Part shown: positions 44,294 to 53,198 of the stretch, piece after piece
How positions within the stretch are numbered: the first letter of the stretch is position 1
Layout: each line of letters begins with the position of its first letter
Assembly: GCA_020073345.1 (NCBI GenBank)
Contig: JAIQFI010000007.1
Coordinates: 62,001-126,000 of the forward strand
Direction: 5' to 3'
Source: Terriglobia bacterium
GTDB taxonomy: Bacteria > Acidobacteriota > Terriglobia > Bryobacterales > Bryobacteraceae
Length of the DNA stretch: 64,000 bases
The notes under the pieces: model-generated
The model's database searches: none
Seen by the model: only the letters and a program-made list of their open reading frames with translations
Told to the model about the DNA's origin: nothing
Made by a program: the position numbers and the translations under genes

Positions 44294-45942
44294 GGTCCCA
44301 GCCGATACACTTTGTCAATCGCGTACGCCTTGCCGTTGGCGTTCAGGATCGACACGCGAACGCTCAACGTCCCGGGCAGTCTGTGGACAATCGACGCAGG
44401 AACGTGGAGCGTCCCTTCGCGGCCCGTTCCCGCCACGCGGAACCCTTCGCCGTCGAGCACCACCTCCCCCGTCCACTCGACCAGCAACTCTCGCGTGGCC
44501 CGCGTCGGCCTCACGATCTTGAGGGAATAACGTGGCGAGATCTTCATCGAAATGTCGCCGTCCGGCTGCTCCACCTCAAACGGCATGTTCTTAGGATTCG
44601 TCTCGATCTCCTGAATCGGCACCCGCCGCGATTCGAATTTCCACGACTTTAGCATCCCTTCCTTGTGCCCTTCGCGGGAAACCTGCAAAACCCAATCGTG
44701 CGATTTGTCGGGAGGCTCGCCGGTGAAATGCTTCCCCTTGTACCCCTTGGCCTTGATCCGCTCACCGGTCGACGGATTAATCCACGCCACGTCGTACCCG
44801 TGATCCTCCACCGTCAGCTCCACCGGCCCCGGCTTCTCGACGTAGACAATATACTCGACGTCCTCCAGCGCCACAGCCCGCCCGCCGTCAACATCGAAAT
44901 ACGGTTCCAGCTCCCAGTAGCGGTTACCCGACATGAAGTCGAACCAAACCGTCATGTACTTGCCCGAGCCCGACGCTGGATACTGGCCGTTCATGGTGGC
45001 GTTCCACAAATCCCGTTCAGACTGGATTCCCGTGTTCACCGCCGGCATCGCGTAAAACTGGTGCTCCACCCCGCCTACGTTCGGATCGGGAGTGCCATAG
45101 CTCAACAAGTTCATCCACTGATCACCTACCAACGCGGCTGAGGTCGTCTCCGCCATGGACGTACGCGGATGGTTATAAGGATCGAGCTTGGCGAGCAGCG
45201 TTCCCGCGTCTTTCACGATCGCTTTGCCGTTAGGGATATTCTCGAAGGCCGGCGCGCCCATCCAGGTAATGTTCAGAGCGGAGAACCGTGCCGCGATGTC
45301 CGTCATATACCGTTCCCGCTCCAACCTATCGGAAGCAAGCCCGGCTGGAATACCCCCCAACACAATGTCGGCGACGATACCCCGCGCATTGATCGCCCGC
45401 ACGCGTTCCGCCGCCTCCCGCAGGTCCGCGTCCTTGGCGATAGTGACGCGTAGATGCGTGAACTTCTCGGCGGACCTCTGTGTAACAGCGTTGTCGAAGT
45501 CACTTCGTGGAATTGTGGTGAAATTCTCGATCGCCGTCGCCATCCATAAATGTTGTTTGTTCGTGCCTTCCCAGGCGAAGTGATGGACGTTAGCCACCTT
45601 GACGAAGCCGGGCGAATCCGAGTCCGTGGCCGTGGCCTTTCCCAACTGGCCATCGAAGCGCTTCAGGCTGCTGGTCAGCCGGTAGGCCCATTCGCCGGGC
45701 TCAGTCGGCGCGAACCGCAGGACATAGCGCCGGTCTCCGTCGCGGAACGCCCGGATCAGAAGAGTACGCTTGGCGGACCGGAACTCGCCATGCAATTCGA
45801 CGCCAACGGGGTTTTCGCCGGCCTCCAGATCGAACGCCAGATCGCAGGCGCTCCAGGTGGGAACAGTGCATGTCGGCAACTGACCCCATACAGGGCCTCC
45901 GATAGGCAAAGCCACCAAAATCGCCCAGTGCCGGACTCCCAT
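44290..45942 (-). CDS. DUF5060-containing glycoside-hydrolase-like secreted protein
   Basis: The 550-residue protein has a signal peptide (MGVRHWAILVALPIGGPVWG). An N-terminal DUF5060-type beta domain follows (VELHGEFRSAKRTLLIRAFRDGDRRYVLRFAPTEPGEWAYRLTSS), then FAWEGTNKQHLWMATAIENF, which resembles the start of an apiosidase-like TIM barrel. A beta-rich C-terminal part carries GKAYAIDKVY. Catalytic acids cannot be assigned with confidence. It probably acts on plant or microbial polysaccharide outside the cytoplasm. The ATG at 45942 is preferred over the GTG at 45954. It overlaps tsaB by 4 bp, an odd operon partner. Confidence 0.65.
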   Translation of the reverse strand: MGVRHWAILVALPIGGPVWGQLPTCTVPTWSACDLAFDLEAGENPVGVELHGEFRSAKRTLLIRAFRDGDRRYVLRFAPTEPGEWAYRLTSSLKRFDGQLGKATATDSDSPGFVKVANVHHFAWEGTNKQHLWMATAIENFTTIPRSDFDNAVTQRSAEKFTHLRVTIAKDADLREAAERVRAINARGIVADIVLGGIPAGLASDRLERERYMTDIAARFSALNITWMGAPAFENIPNGKAIVKDAGTLLAKLDPYNHPRTSMAETTSAALVGDQWMNLLSYGTPDPNVGGVEHQFYAMPAVNTGIQSERDLWNATMNGQYPASGSGKYMTVWFDFMSGNRYWELEPYFDVDGGRAVALEDVEYIVYVEKPGPVELTVEDHGYDVAWINPSTGERIKAKGYKGKHFTGEPPDKSHDWVLQVSREGHKEGMLKSWKFESRRVPIQEIETNPKNMPFEVEQPDGDISMKISPRYSLKIVRPTRATRELLVEWTGEVVLDGEGFRVAGTGREGTLHVPASIVHRLPGTLSVRVSILNANGKAYAIDKVYRLGP

Positions 45943-45964
45943 TCTGTTCCCCACTATATCGCGC

Positions 45965-45970
45965 TACAAT
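45965..45970 (+). promoter_or_regulatory. Candidate -10 of the NHL-propeller gene (leaderless)
   Basis: TACAAT (5/6) ends 7 bp before the ATG at 45978, with no Shine-Dalgarno sequence between. One of the best examples of the pattern in this window. Confidence 0.4.
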
Positions 45971-45977
45971 TTGCTTC

Positions 45978-47066
45978 ATGAAATACGCTGCCACCCTCGC
46001 CCTGTTTTGCCTGCTGGCCGCCTTCGGTCTGGCGCAGGCCGTTCCCGAAATCCCATTCGATTCCAATCCGGATTTCTTCAAACTGCCCGACGATCTGCAC
46101 TTCGGCGAAACTGCCGGCGTCGCGGTCAATTCCCAGGGTCAGGTGTACGTCTACTCGCGCGGCAACACTACCGGCCCCGCCTACGGAGCCACCGCGTCCC
46201 AGATCCTTCTATTCGATCGCAATGGCAAGTTCATGCGCGAAATCGGCAAGAATCTGTACGCGTGGTCCTTCGCGCACACCGTGCGTGTCGACCGCCAGGA
46301 CAATCTTTGGGCCGTCGATAAGGGCTCGGACATGATCGTGAAGTTCAATCCCCAGGGACGCGTCATGATGGTGTTCGGCCGCAAGTCCGAAGCGTCCGAC
46401 GAAAACGCGCATCCCCTGGAGCATCCCAATCCGCCGCGTCCCGCGCAGGACGGCCGGTTCCGCCAGCCCACCGACGTCACTTGGGATCCGGAAGGCAACA
46501 TCTTCATCAGCGACGGCTACATCAACTCCCGCGTGGCCAAGCTCGACAAGAATGGCGACTGGATCAAACAGTGGGGCGGTCCGGTTCCGGCTGCGAATCG
46601 CGCCAATCCGGCTCCCGGCGAGTTCAACACGCCTCACAGCATCGCCGCCGACGCGCAAGGCAACATCTATGTGGCCGACCGCGGCAACCGCCGCATCCAG
46701 GTTTACGACAAGGACGGTAATTTCAAAAAGATCATCACCATCGACGTTCCGGTCGCCCCCAACGCGAAATCCTGGTTCAGCAATGCCGGCACCCCGCAGG
46801 AAGTGGCCACCGCCGGCGCGCCTTGGGCCGTCTGCATCACGCCCGGACCTGGAACGCAATATCTCTATAGCGCCGATGCCTACCCCGGCCGCGTGTACAA
46901 GCTGTCGCTGGATGGCAAGGTGCTTGGATGGCTCGGCAGATCCGGCCGCCAGCCCAAGGAGTTCGGCTGGATCCACGAAATGGCTTGCCCCTCGGAAAAC
47001 GAGCTCTACGTCGCCGAGATCCTGAACTGGCGCGTCCAAAAACTCACGCTGAAGCCGGGTAAGTAG
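45978..47066 (+). CDS. Secreted NHL-type six-bladed propeller protein
   Basis: The 362-residue protein has a signal peptide ending near LAQA. NHL-like blades follow: DRQDNLWAVDKGSDMIVKFNPQGRVMMVFG, DPEGNIFISDGYINSRVAKLDKNG, DAQGNIYVADRGNRRIQVYDKDG and NELYVAEILNWRVQKL. The layout resembles peptidyl-alpha-hydroxyglycine alpha-amidating lyase-like bacterial proteins, but the catalytic residues are not verified. It is exported and probably binds or processes an extracellular ligand. It is divergent from the DUF5060 gene. Confidence 0.8.
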   Translation: MKYAATLALFCLLAAFGLAQAVPEIPFDSNPDFFKLPDDLHFGETAGVAVNSQGQVYVYSRGNTTGPAYGATASQILLFDRNGKFMREIGKNLYAWSFAHTVRVDRQDNLWAVDKGSDMIVKFNPQGRVMMVFGRKSEASDENAHPLEHPNPPRPAQDGRFRQPTDVTWDPEGNIFISDGYINSRVAKLDKNGDWIKQWGGPVPAANRANPAPGEFNTPHSIAADAQGNIYVADRGNRRIQVYDKDGNFKKIITIDVPVAPNAKSWFSNAGTPQEVATAGAPWAVCITPGPGTQYLYSADAYPGRVYKLSLDGKVLGWLGRSGRQPKEFGWIHEMACPSENELYVAEILNWRVQKLTLKPGK

Positions 47067-47084
47067 AGCCGCAAGCTGTCGGCC

Positions 47085-47113
47085 TTGACTGCCGAAACCC
47101 GCTTCGGTATAGG
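47085..47113 (+). promoter_or_regulatory. Promoter of the DUF6152 gene
   Basis: TTGACT (5/6) at 47085-47090, a 17-bp spacer and TATAGG (4/6) at 47108-47113. A GGGAGG lies 6 bp before the ATG at 47140, so this gene has a normal leader, unlike several others here. Confidence 0.55.
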
Positions 47114-47139
47114 TAGGTACAGTCATCGGGAGGTACACG

Positions 47140-47496
47140 ATGAGAACCAAGCTTCTGCTGATCGCGGGGATCAGTTTACTTCTGGCCGCAGCGCCGGTTC
47201 TAGCGCATCATTCCATGGCGGCGAAATACGATACCCAGCAATCGATTCTGCTGAAGGGTACCGTCACGAGGATCAGTTGGGAGAATCCTCATGTCCATTT
47301 GTATCTGCAAGCCGAGGACAAGGGTGGACCAAATGCAGGCTGGGAATTCGAACTGGGTAGCCCCAACCTGCAGCTTCAGAACGGCTGGAGACTCGACACA
47401 TTCCGGCGGGGCGATCACGTCCTGGTCACCGCCTATCCCGCCCGCGACGGCTCCCGGTTTGGGTACGCCAGCAAGGTCTCTCTCAGCTCTCACTGA
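47140..47496 (+). CDS. DUF6152 secreted protein
   Basis: The 118-residue protein has a signal peptide ending in VLAHHSM. KYDTQQSILLKGTVTRISWENPHVHLYLQ and WEFELGSPNLQLQNGW follow, the DUF6152 family pattern. These small OB-like secreted proteins are abundant in Solibacter-type Acidobacteria, often near 'PDGKPDFSGIW' proteins, with no known function. The HHSM right after the cleavage region is conserved in the family and could bind metal. It has its own promoter and a good ribosome binding site. Confidence 0.85.
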   Translation: MRTKLLLIAGISLLLAAAPVLAHHSMAAKYDTQQSILLKGTVTRISWENPHVHLYLQAEDKGGPNAGWEFELGSPNLQLQNGWRLDTFRRGDHVLVTAYPARDGSRFGYASKVSLSSH

Positions 47497-47512
47497 GCGC
47501 CTGCAGGGGGAC

Positions 47513-48538
47513 CTACGCTAAGTCGCCGAATTCTTCGTACGGGAAATCCGAGCCCAGGCGCTTAAGCTCGGTCATAAAGTAGCGGTCCATTTCCCGCTGT
47601 TGTTCGCGGCTCAGCAGTTCGGACGACCCTCCCTGCGTGCCTTTCCGCATCATCGCTCCCTCCTTGCGCCAGGGGATCACCTTTCCGACCCGGAACTTGT
47701 GATCGATCCCTTTCATGTACTCGAATGACGATTTCTCGCAGACCGTATCAATGAGCGATTCCGGCGCCTCGATCTCCAGGAACTTTGCCACCTTCCGGAC
47801 CGTTCCTTTCAGATCGCGCTTCATCGACTTAAAGGAAACAATCAGCACGTTCGGACGATGGCGCTGCGCCCAGTAACCGGCAGTGTTGGCTGCCCACGGG
47901 CCGCCGATCATCACTCCGCCCGACGTGAACAGCTTGTACCAGGTGTCAACCGAGGGCATCGCCGGGCCCAATATGCCGTCCTTCAAGAAAAAGTAACTCG
48001 ATACGAAAATGTCTTTGGGATCGCGAATGACCATGATGTAGCGGGCATCCGGCGAGTACGGCAGCAGTTCCCAATCGAAGTGCGTCTTGATCACGCGCTT
48101 CCGCTCCGGCGACGTCTCCCAATCCCGGGCGTCTCGTAAAGGAATCGCGTAGTGTCGCATCATCCCAGGCCCCATCACCTGGGTATCCGGCCAGGGAACC
48201 ACAGAGTGGATGTGCTCGAATTCGCCCATCCCGTGCCAGATGAGCTGGTGCGCGATTTGCATCATCCAGTTGGTTCCGCTCTTGGCATACGTTGCCACAA
48301 ACACGTCCTGCTTGCCCGGAACGTAATCGCGAAACGGATTCTTCTCCTCGAATGTTTTCCTCTGTCGGGCGGTCCTGCGGGCGAATAAACGTTCGGCGCG
48401 GCCGGTCTTTTCAAGGGCCCACATCAGGGGTGCGCCAATACCGTAAACCATCGCCCCCATGACCAAGCGGAGAGGCAGGGGCGGCTGCTTACGCACAAAC
48501 TTCTGAACCGGCGGGCGAACGGCGGTAGCAGTACTCAT
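47513..48538 (-). CDS. Sulfotransferase-domain protein
   Basis: The 341-residue protein has VFVATYAKSGTNWMMQIAHQL, the 5'-phosphosulfate-binding loop for PAPS, with the usual Lys and Ser. A later RYIMVIRDPKDIFVSSYFF matches the 3'-phosphate motif, and RKEGAMMRKGT matches the RKG-type C-terminal signature. This is the eukaryotic-like Sulfotransfer_1 family, which moves sulfate from PAPS to a hydroxyl or amine. The acceptor is unknown. A short N-terminal segment is basic. It is divergent from the metallo-hydrolase gene. Confidence 0.88.
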   Translation of the reverse strand: MSTATAVRPPVQKFVRKQPPLPLRLVMGAMVYGIGAPLMWALEKTGRAERLFARRTARQRKTFEEKNPFRDYVPGKQDVFVATYAKSGTNWMMQIAHQLIWHGMGEFEHIHSVVPWPDTQVMGPGMMRHYAIPLRDARDWETSPERKRVIKTHFDWELLPYSPDARYIMVIRDPKDIFVSSYFFLKDGILGPAMPSVDTWYKLFTSGGVMIGGPWAANTAGYWAQRHRPNVLIVSFKSMKRDLKGTVRKVAKFLEIEAPESLIDTVCEKSSFEYMKGIDHKFRVGKVIPWRKEGAMMRKGTQGGSSELLSREQQREMDRYFMTELKRLGSDFPYEEFGDLA

Positions 48539-48606
48539 AGCGGCTCCATATAGCTTACTGAATTGGCGCGGAGTTCGCGCGGGCCTTCAGGTACACTAAG
48601 AACGCC

Positions 48607-49455
48607 ATGAAGACTGGACTTTTGCTCGCGTATTTGGCGACCGCATCCGCGCTATCGGCGCAATCCAAACTGCATCTTCGGGTCTTCACGTCCGGCCCCA
48701 ACGGATTCTCGGTCAATTCCACGCTGATCTATGGCGATAAGGACGCCGTCCTGGTCGATACACAATTCGTGATGAGCGAAGCGTACCGCGTGGCGGCCAT
48801 GATTCTGGAAAGCAAGAAAAACCTCACCACCGTCTACATTACCCACGGCCATCCCGATCACTATTTCGGCATCGTGGCTCTGAAACAGGCTTTTCCCAAG
48901 GCCAAGTTCGTGGCGCTTCCCGCGACCGTCGCCGCCATCGGCAACGGCTGGGAAGGGCGCCTCAAGAACTGGACGCCTGAATTTGGCTTCAATCTTCCCG
49001 CTACCGGTCCGATCCTGCCGGACGAGCTCCAGGGAAACACCCTCACGCTCGAAGGCGAGACGCTCGAAGTCGTCGGCGGTGTCACCGGCGACGGACCGAA
49101 TAACTCCTATCTATGGATCCCGTCCTTGCGCGCTGTGATCGCCGGCGACATCGTGTTCAGCGGATCCTATTTCACGCCGCCTAAGATGCCCCAGGACTGG
49201 CTTAAGACGCTCGATCAGATCGCCGACCTCAAACCCCTGACTGTGATTCCGGGTCACCAGTCGGCCAATGCAAGGCACGACGCCGCCACCATCAGTTTGA
49301 TGAAGACCTACATCCACGACTACAACGAGGCGCTCGATTCTTCCAAGACCGCCGCCGAGTTTCGGTCCAAAATCACCAAGAAGTATCCCAACTATGCGCT
49401 GGAGCGCCTGATCGCATCGGCCGCGGACGCCGCGTTTCCAGCCGCCAAAAAGTAA
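48607..49455 (+). CDS. Exported MBL-fold metallo-hydrolase
   Basis: The 282-residue protein has a signal peptide (MKTGLLLAYLATASALSAQ) and the metal site THGHPDHYFG (HxHxDH). VIAGDIVFSGSYF and VIPGHQSANARHD supply later metal ligands. The zinc set is complete. Substrate is unknown and it is not a close match to a beta-lactamase. It ends 15 bp before the PMT-like transferase gene. Confidence 0.85.
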   Translation: MKTGLLLAYLATASALSAQSKLHLRVFTSGPNGFSVNSTLIYGDKDAVLVDTQFVMSEAYRVAAMILESKKNLTTVYITHGHPDHYFGIVALKQAFPKAKFVALPATVAAIGNGWEGRLKNWTPEFGFNLPATGPILPDELQGNTLTLEGETLEVVGGVTGDGPNNSYLWIPSLRAVIAGDIVFSGSYFTPPKMPQDWLKTLDQIADLKPLTVIPGHQSANARHDAATISLMKTYIHDYNEALDSSKTAAEFRSKITKKYPNYALERLIASAADAAFPAAKK

Positions 49456-49470
49456 TCCGCTCCCGCTCGC

Positions 49471-50934
49471 GTGCCACGGAAACACACTCTGCCGCTGCTG
49501 TTCCCGCTGGTGTTCGCCCTATTGCTGGCGATCCATTTGCCGTTCCTGCGGCTGCCCTATTTCTGGGACGAACAGTGGCAATACGCGCTCGCCGCACTGG
49601 ACTTGTATCGCGACGGCTCCTGGGTGAGCCATACTGTTTCACCCAGTGTGCATCCGCCGGGCGTCATGGCTCTGGTGGCACTGGTGTGGCACGTTTTCGG
49701 GTACTCGATTGTCGCGGCGCGGGTGACCATGCTCGCGGTTGCCTCGCTGGGCGCTCTACTTTCCTTCCTCCTGGCCACTCGATTGGCGCGCGGGACTGCC
49801 GGAGCATCCGCCCTTGCGGCTGTTCTGTTCCTGATCGCCGCGCCGATCTTCTACACCCAGTCGATGCTGGTGATTCTGGATATGCCGGCCATGACGTTCA
49901 CGGTTCTCGCCCTGCTGCTCTTCCTGGACGGCCGCTATCTTTGGTGCGCGTTGGCCTGCACCATTCTGGTCCTGACCAAGGAGACTGCCGTCACCACTCC
50001 CGCGGTGCTCGCGGCGTGGCTGTGGTTTCGCGAAACGCGCCGGCGGCAGGCACTCTATTTCGTTTTGCCCGCGATCGCGCTAGGGACGTGGCTGCTGATT
50101 ATTCGGCGCGCCACGGGACATTGGCTCGGAAACGAGCATTTCGCCAGTTACAACCTCGCCGGCGCGCTCGATCCCATTCACATTGTGCTGGACGTCGCGG
50201 AGCGCGCCCGCGCTCTGTTCTGGAGCGATGGACATTTTCTGGGGACCATCGCACTAGTGATCGGATGGCGCCTGTTGCGTGGGAAAGCGTGGACCGTCTG
50301 CGGACTGGTCGCCGTGGCGCAAGTGATCGTTGTGACTGTGTTCGGCGGCCCGCTGGTCCGGTACCTGTTGCCCGTCCTGCCGATCTTATACGCGGCTGTG
50401 GCGACATCAGCGTCGGTCTATCCTCCCAAGTGGCGTTGGACTTCACACGCGGCCATGATCGTTCTGCTGATCGCAGGATGGTTCTGGAATCCGCCGTATC
50501 CGTTTGCGTACGAAAACAACCTGGCGATGGTGGATTTCATCCGGCTCCAGCAGGATGCGGCGAGCTACCTGGAAGCCAACGCGCCTGGCCAACGCATCGC
50601 GACTGCGTGGCCGCTCACGGACGAAATCACAAATCCGGACCTGGGATATGTCACGCGCCCCTTACAGACCGTCGATGCCGGCGGACTACGTAGGGACTAC
50701 CTGGCGCGTCTGAATCGCCAGAGCTTCGATCTTCTCGTCGTGTACAAACGGCTACGGCCCGCCGCGGGCACCATCCTGGACATCGCGCCCTTGCGCAATG
50801 TGCTCGAGCATTATTACGAGTACCATCCGCAGGCCACCGCGGAGGAAATCCGTGCTGAGCTGGGCTTCGTTCCGCTGATGCGCTGGGAGCGGAGGGATCA
50901 GTGGATCGAGATCTATCGGCCCGGCACCCGCTGA
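49471..50934 (+). CDS. PMT/ArnT-like membrane glycosyltransferase
   Basis: The 487-residue protein has about ten transmembrane helices. The first external loop has PYFWDEQWQYALAALDL, with the acidic pair that is catalytic in GT-C (PMT_2/ArnT) enzymes, and VHPPGVMAL and LDMPAMTFTVL follow. These enzymes transfer a sugar from a polyprenyl phosphate on the outer side of the membrane. The soluble C-terminus is about 120 residues. The start is a GTG at 49471. Acceptor unknown. Confidence 0.8.
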   Translation: MPRKHTLPLLFPLVFALLLAIHLPFLRLPYFWDEQWQYALAALDLYRDGSWVSHTVSPSVHPPGVMALVALVWHVFGYSIVAARVTMLAVASLGALLSFLLATRLARGTAGASALAAVLFLIAAPIFYTQSMLVILDMPAMTFTVLALLLFLDGRYLWCALACTILVLTKETAVTTPAVLAAWLWFRETRRRQALYFVLPAIALGTWLLIIRRATGHWLGNEHFASYNLAGALDPIHIVLDVAERARALFWSDGHFLGTIALVIGWRLLRGKAWTVCGLVAVAQVIVVTVFGGPLVRYLLPVLPILYAAVATSASVYPPKWRWTSHAAMIVLLIAGWFWNPPYPFAYENNLAMVDFIRLQQDAASYLEANAPGQRIATAWPLTDEITNPDLGYVTRPLQTVDAGGLRRDYLARLNRQSFDLLVVYKRLRPAAGTILDIAPLRNVLEHYYEYHPQATAEEIRAELGFVPLMRWERRDQWIEIYRPGTR

Positions 50935-50957
50935 ACCCAAGTGGAATTCCCCGGGTG

Positions 50958-50963
50958 TATACT
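50958..50963 (+). promoter_or_regulatory. Candidate -10 for the mono-haem propeller gene
   Basis: TATACT (5/6) ends 7 bp before an in-frame ATG at 50971, 33 bp upstream of the preferred ATG at 51004. The latter has its own GAGGAG. Either a leaderless start at 50971 or a short leader is possible. Confidence 0.35.
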
Positions 50964-51003
50964 GGCCCCGATGCGAGGTGTCACAGGAGTCACGAGGAGC
51001 CCT

Positions 51004-53196
51004 ATGAAAACTCTGAAGCTCACGATCTTTGGCGCGGCCGCCGTCGGCTTAGTCGTTGTTGCTGCGATGTTCCTGGTTTCGTCGCCGGTCCTAATCCAGG
51101 CACAGCAACCTAAAGCTGCAGCCGTCCAGGTCGACCCCGATGATATCGGCGGCGCAGTCACCGGTCCCAAGGGTCCGGAAGCCGGGGTGTGGGTGATCGC
51201 CGAAACCACCGATCTGCCCACCCGCTTCAGCAAGACCGTCGTCACCGACGACCGCGGGCGCTACCTGATCCCCGATCTTCCCAAGGCCAATTACACCGTA
51301 TGGACGCGCGGCTACGGCCTGGTCGATTCCGCCAAGACGCAGTCCGCTCCCGGCAAGGTTGTGAACCTGACGGCCGTCGTCGCGCCCAACGCCGCCGCCG
51401 CGGCCGAGTTTTATCCCGCCAACTATTGGTATTCCCTGCTCCAGCTTCCCGCCAAGAACGAATTCCCCGGCACTGGACCGAATGGCAACGGGATCAGCCC
51501 CAACATGCACAGCCAGGCGGAGTGGCTCCACGTAATCAAGACCGATAGCTGCGAATCCTGCCACCAGCTCGGCACCAAAGCCACCCGCACGCTCCCGACC
51601 AATATCGGAACATTCGACTCTCCCGCGCAGGCCTGGGCTCGCCGCGTCCAATCCGGGCAAGCCGGTTCCATGATGAGCGGCGGCCTGAACCAGCTCGGCG
51701 CCCCACGCGCCACCGCGATGTTCGGCGATTGGACCAGCCGCATCGCCAAAGGCGAATTGCCCAAGGAAGCTCCGCCGCGTCCGCAAGGCGTCGAGCGCAA
51801 CGTCGTGATCACACAATGGGACTGGGCCGATCCCAAAGCGTATCTCCATGACGAGATCGCCACCGATAAACGCAACCCTACCGTGAACGCCAACGGCCCC
51901 CTCTACGGATCAGCGGAAGAGAGCCGCGACTATCTCCCCGTCCTCGATCCGGTTCACAACACCGCCAGCACCGTCAAGGTGCCGTACCGCGATCCCAACA
52001 CCCCTGGTCAGCCCAAACCTCTGCAGGCTTCCCAGTTCTGGGGCGACGAATCCATTTGGGACAGTCACGTGACGGTCCACAATCCTATGTTTGACGAGAA
52101 GGGCCGCGTATGGTTCACCTCTCGCGTGGGCGTCTCCGACGATCCGGCTTTCTGTAAGGAAGGTTCCAGCCATCCGTCGGCGAAGGTTCTCCCGCTGAAC
52201 AATTCTGGACGCCACCTCGCCGTGTACGATCCTAAAACCAAAAAAGTCGACCTCATCCGGACCTGTTTCAGCACCCACCACCTGCAGTTCGCTGAAGACG
52301 CCAACAACACTCTGTGGACCAGCAGCGGCGGCGGCGGCGGAGCGGTCGGCTGGCTGAACACCAAGCTGTGGGATCAGACTCACGACGAAGAAAAATCGCA
52401 AGGCTGGGCTCCGTTCATTCTCGATACCAACGGTAATGGTAAGCGCGACGCCTACGTCGAGCCGAACCAGCCGGTCGATCCCGCCAAGGACAAGCGCCTC
52501 AATATCGGACTCTACGGCGTAACCGTCAGCCCCAAGGACGGGTCCATCTGGGGAACGGTTCTCGGTTTCCCCGGCGCGGTTGTTCGCGTGCTGCCGGGGA
52601 CAGACCCCACCCATACGGCTCTGTCTGAATACTACGAAGTTCCGTGGAACACTCCTGCCGCGAAGGTGCAAGGCTTCTCGCCGCGAGGCCTCGACATCGA
52701 TCGCAATGGCGTGGTGTGGACCGTGCTCGCCAGCGGACATCTGGCCAGCTTCGATCGCAGCAAGTGCAAAGGTCCGCTGAACGGTCCCAACGCCACCGGA
52801 CCACATTGCGTGGAAGGCTGGGCGCTGTATCAATCCCCCGGTCCGAAATTCAAGGGCGGCGAAGAGTACGGCAGCGCCGACTCGCATTACTACGACTGGG
52901 TCGATCAGTTCGATACGTTCGGCCTGGGCAAGAACGTGCCCGTGGCCACCGGGAACGACTCCGACTCACTCCTCGCGCTCGTGAACGGAAAGTGGGTGAT
53001 CCTGCGCGTTCCCTACCCCATCGGTTTCTTCGCCAAAGGGCTCGATGGCCGCATCGACGATCCGAACACCGGCTGGAAGGGCAAGGGCCTGTGGTCCACC
53101 TGGTCCACCCGCACGCCGTTCCACAGCGAAACCGGCAAGGGAACCACCAGCAAAGTCGTGAAATTCCAGCTCCGTCCCGATCCGCTCGCCCGGTAA
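51004..53196 (+). CDS. Secreted protein with carboxypeptidase-regulatory-like domain, one haem c site and propeller-like region
   Basis: The 730-residue protein has a signal/anchor (LTIFGAAAVGLVVVAAMFLV). A carboxypeptidase-regulatory-like beta domain follows (VTDDRGRYLIPDLPKANYTVWTRGYG), then one CESCH motif (Cys183, Cys186, His187) for covalent haem. The rest contains Vgb-lyase-like blades (NTLWTSSGGGG, GVTVSPKDGSIWGTVLGFPG, DIDRNGVVWTVLASGHLA). No catalytic site is assigned. It may be a periplasmic redox protein. The ATG at 51004 follows GAGGAG and is preferred over in-frame starts at 50941 and 50971. The frameshifted gene downstream starts 2 bp after its stop. Confidence 0.75.
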   Translation: MKTLKLTIFGAAAVGLVVVAAMFLVSSPVLIQAQQPKAAAVQVDPDDIGGAVTGPKGPEAGVWVIAETTDLPTRFSKTVVTDDRGRYLIPDLPKANYTVWTRGYGLVDSAKTQSAPGKVVNLTAVVAPNAAAAAEFYPANYWYSLLQLPAKNEFPGTGPNGNGISPNMHSQAEWLHVIKTDSCESCHQLGTKATRTLPTNIGTFDSPAQAWARRVQSGQAGSMMSGGLNQLGAPRATAMFGDWTSRIAKGELPKEAPPRPQGVERNVVITQWDWADPKAYLHDEIATDKRNPTVNANGPLYGSAEESRDYLPVLDPVHNTASTVKVPYRDPNTPGQPKPLQASQFWGDESIWDSHVTVHNPMFDEKGRVWFTSRVGVSDDPAFCKEGSSHPSAKVLPLNNSGRHLAVYDPKTKKVDLIRTCFSTHHLQFAEDANNTLWTSSGGGGGAVGWLNTKLWDQTHDEEKSQGWAPFILDTNGNGKRDAYVEPNQPVDPAKDKRLNIGLYGVTVSPKDGSIWGTVLGFPGAVVRVLPGTDPTHTALSEYYEVPWNTPAAKVQGFSPRGLDIDRNGVVWTVLASGHLASFDRSKCKGPLNGPNATGPHCVEGWALYQSPGPKFKGGEEYGSADSHYYDWVDQFDTFGLGKNVPVATGNDSDSLLALVNGKWVILRVPYPIGFFAKGLDGRIDDPNTGWKGKGLWSTWSTRTPFHSETGKGTTSKVVKFQLRPDPLAR

Positions 53197-53198
53197 CG

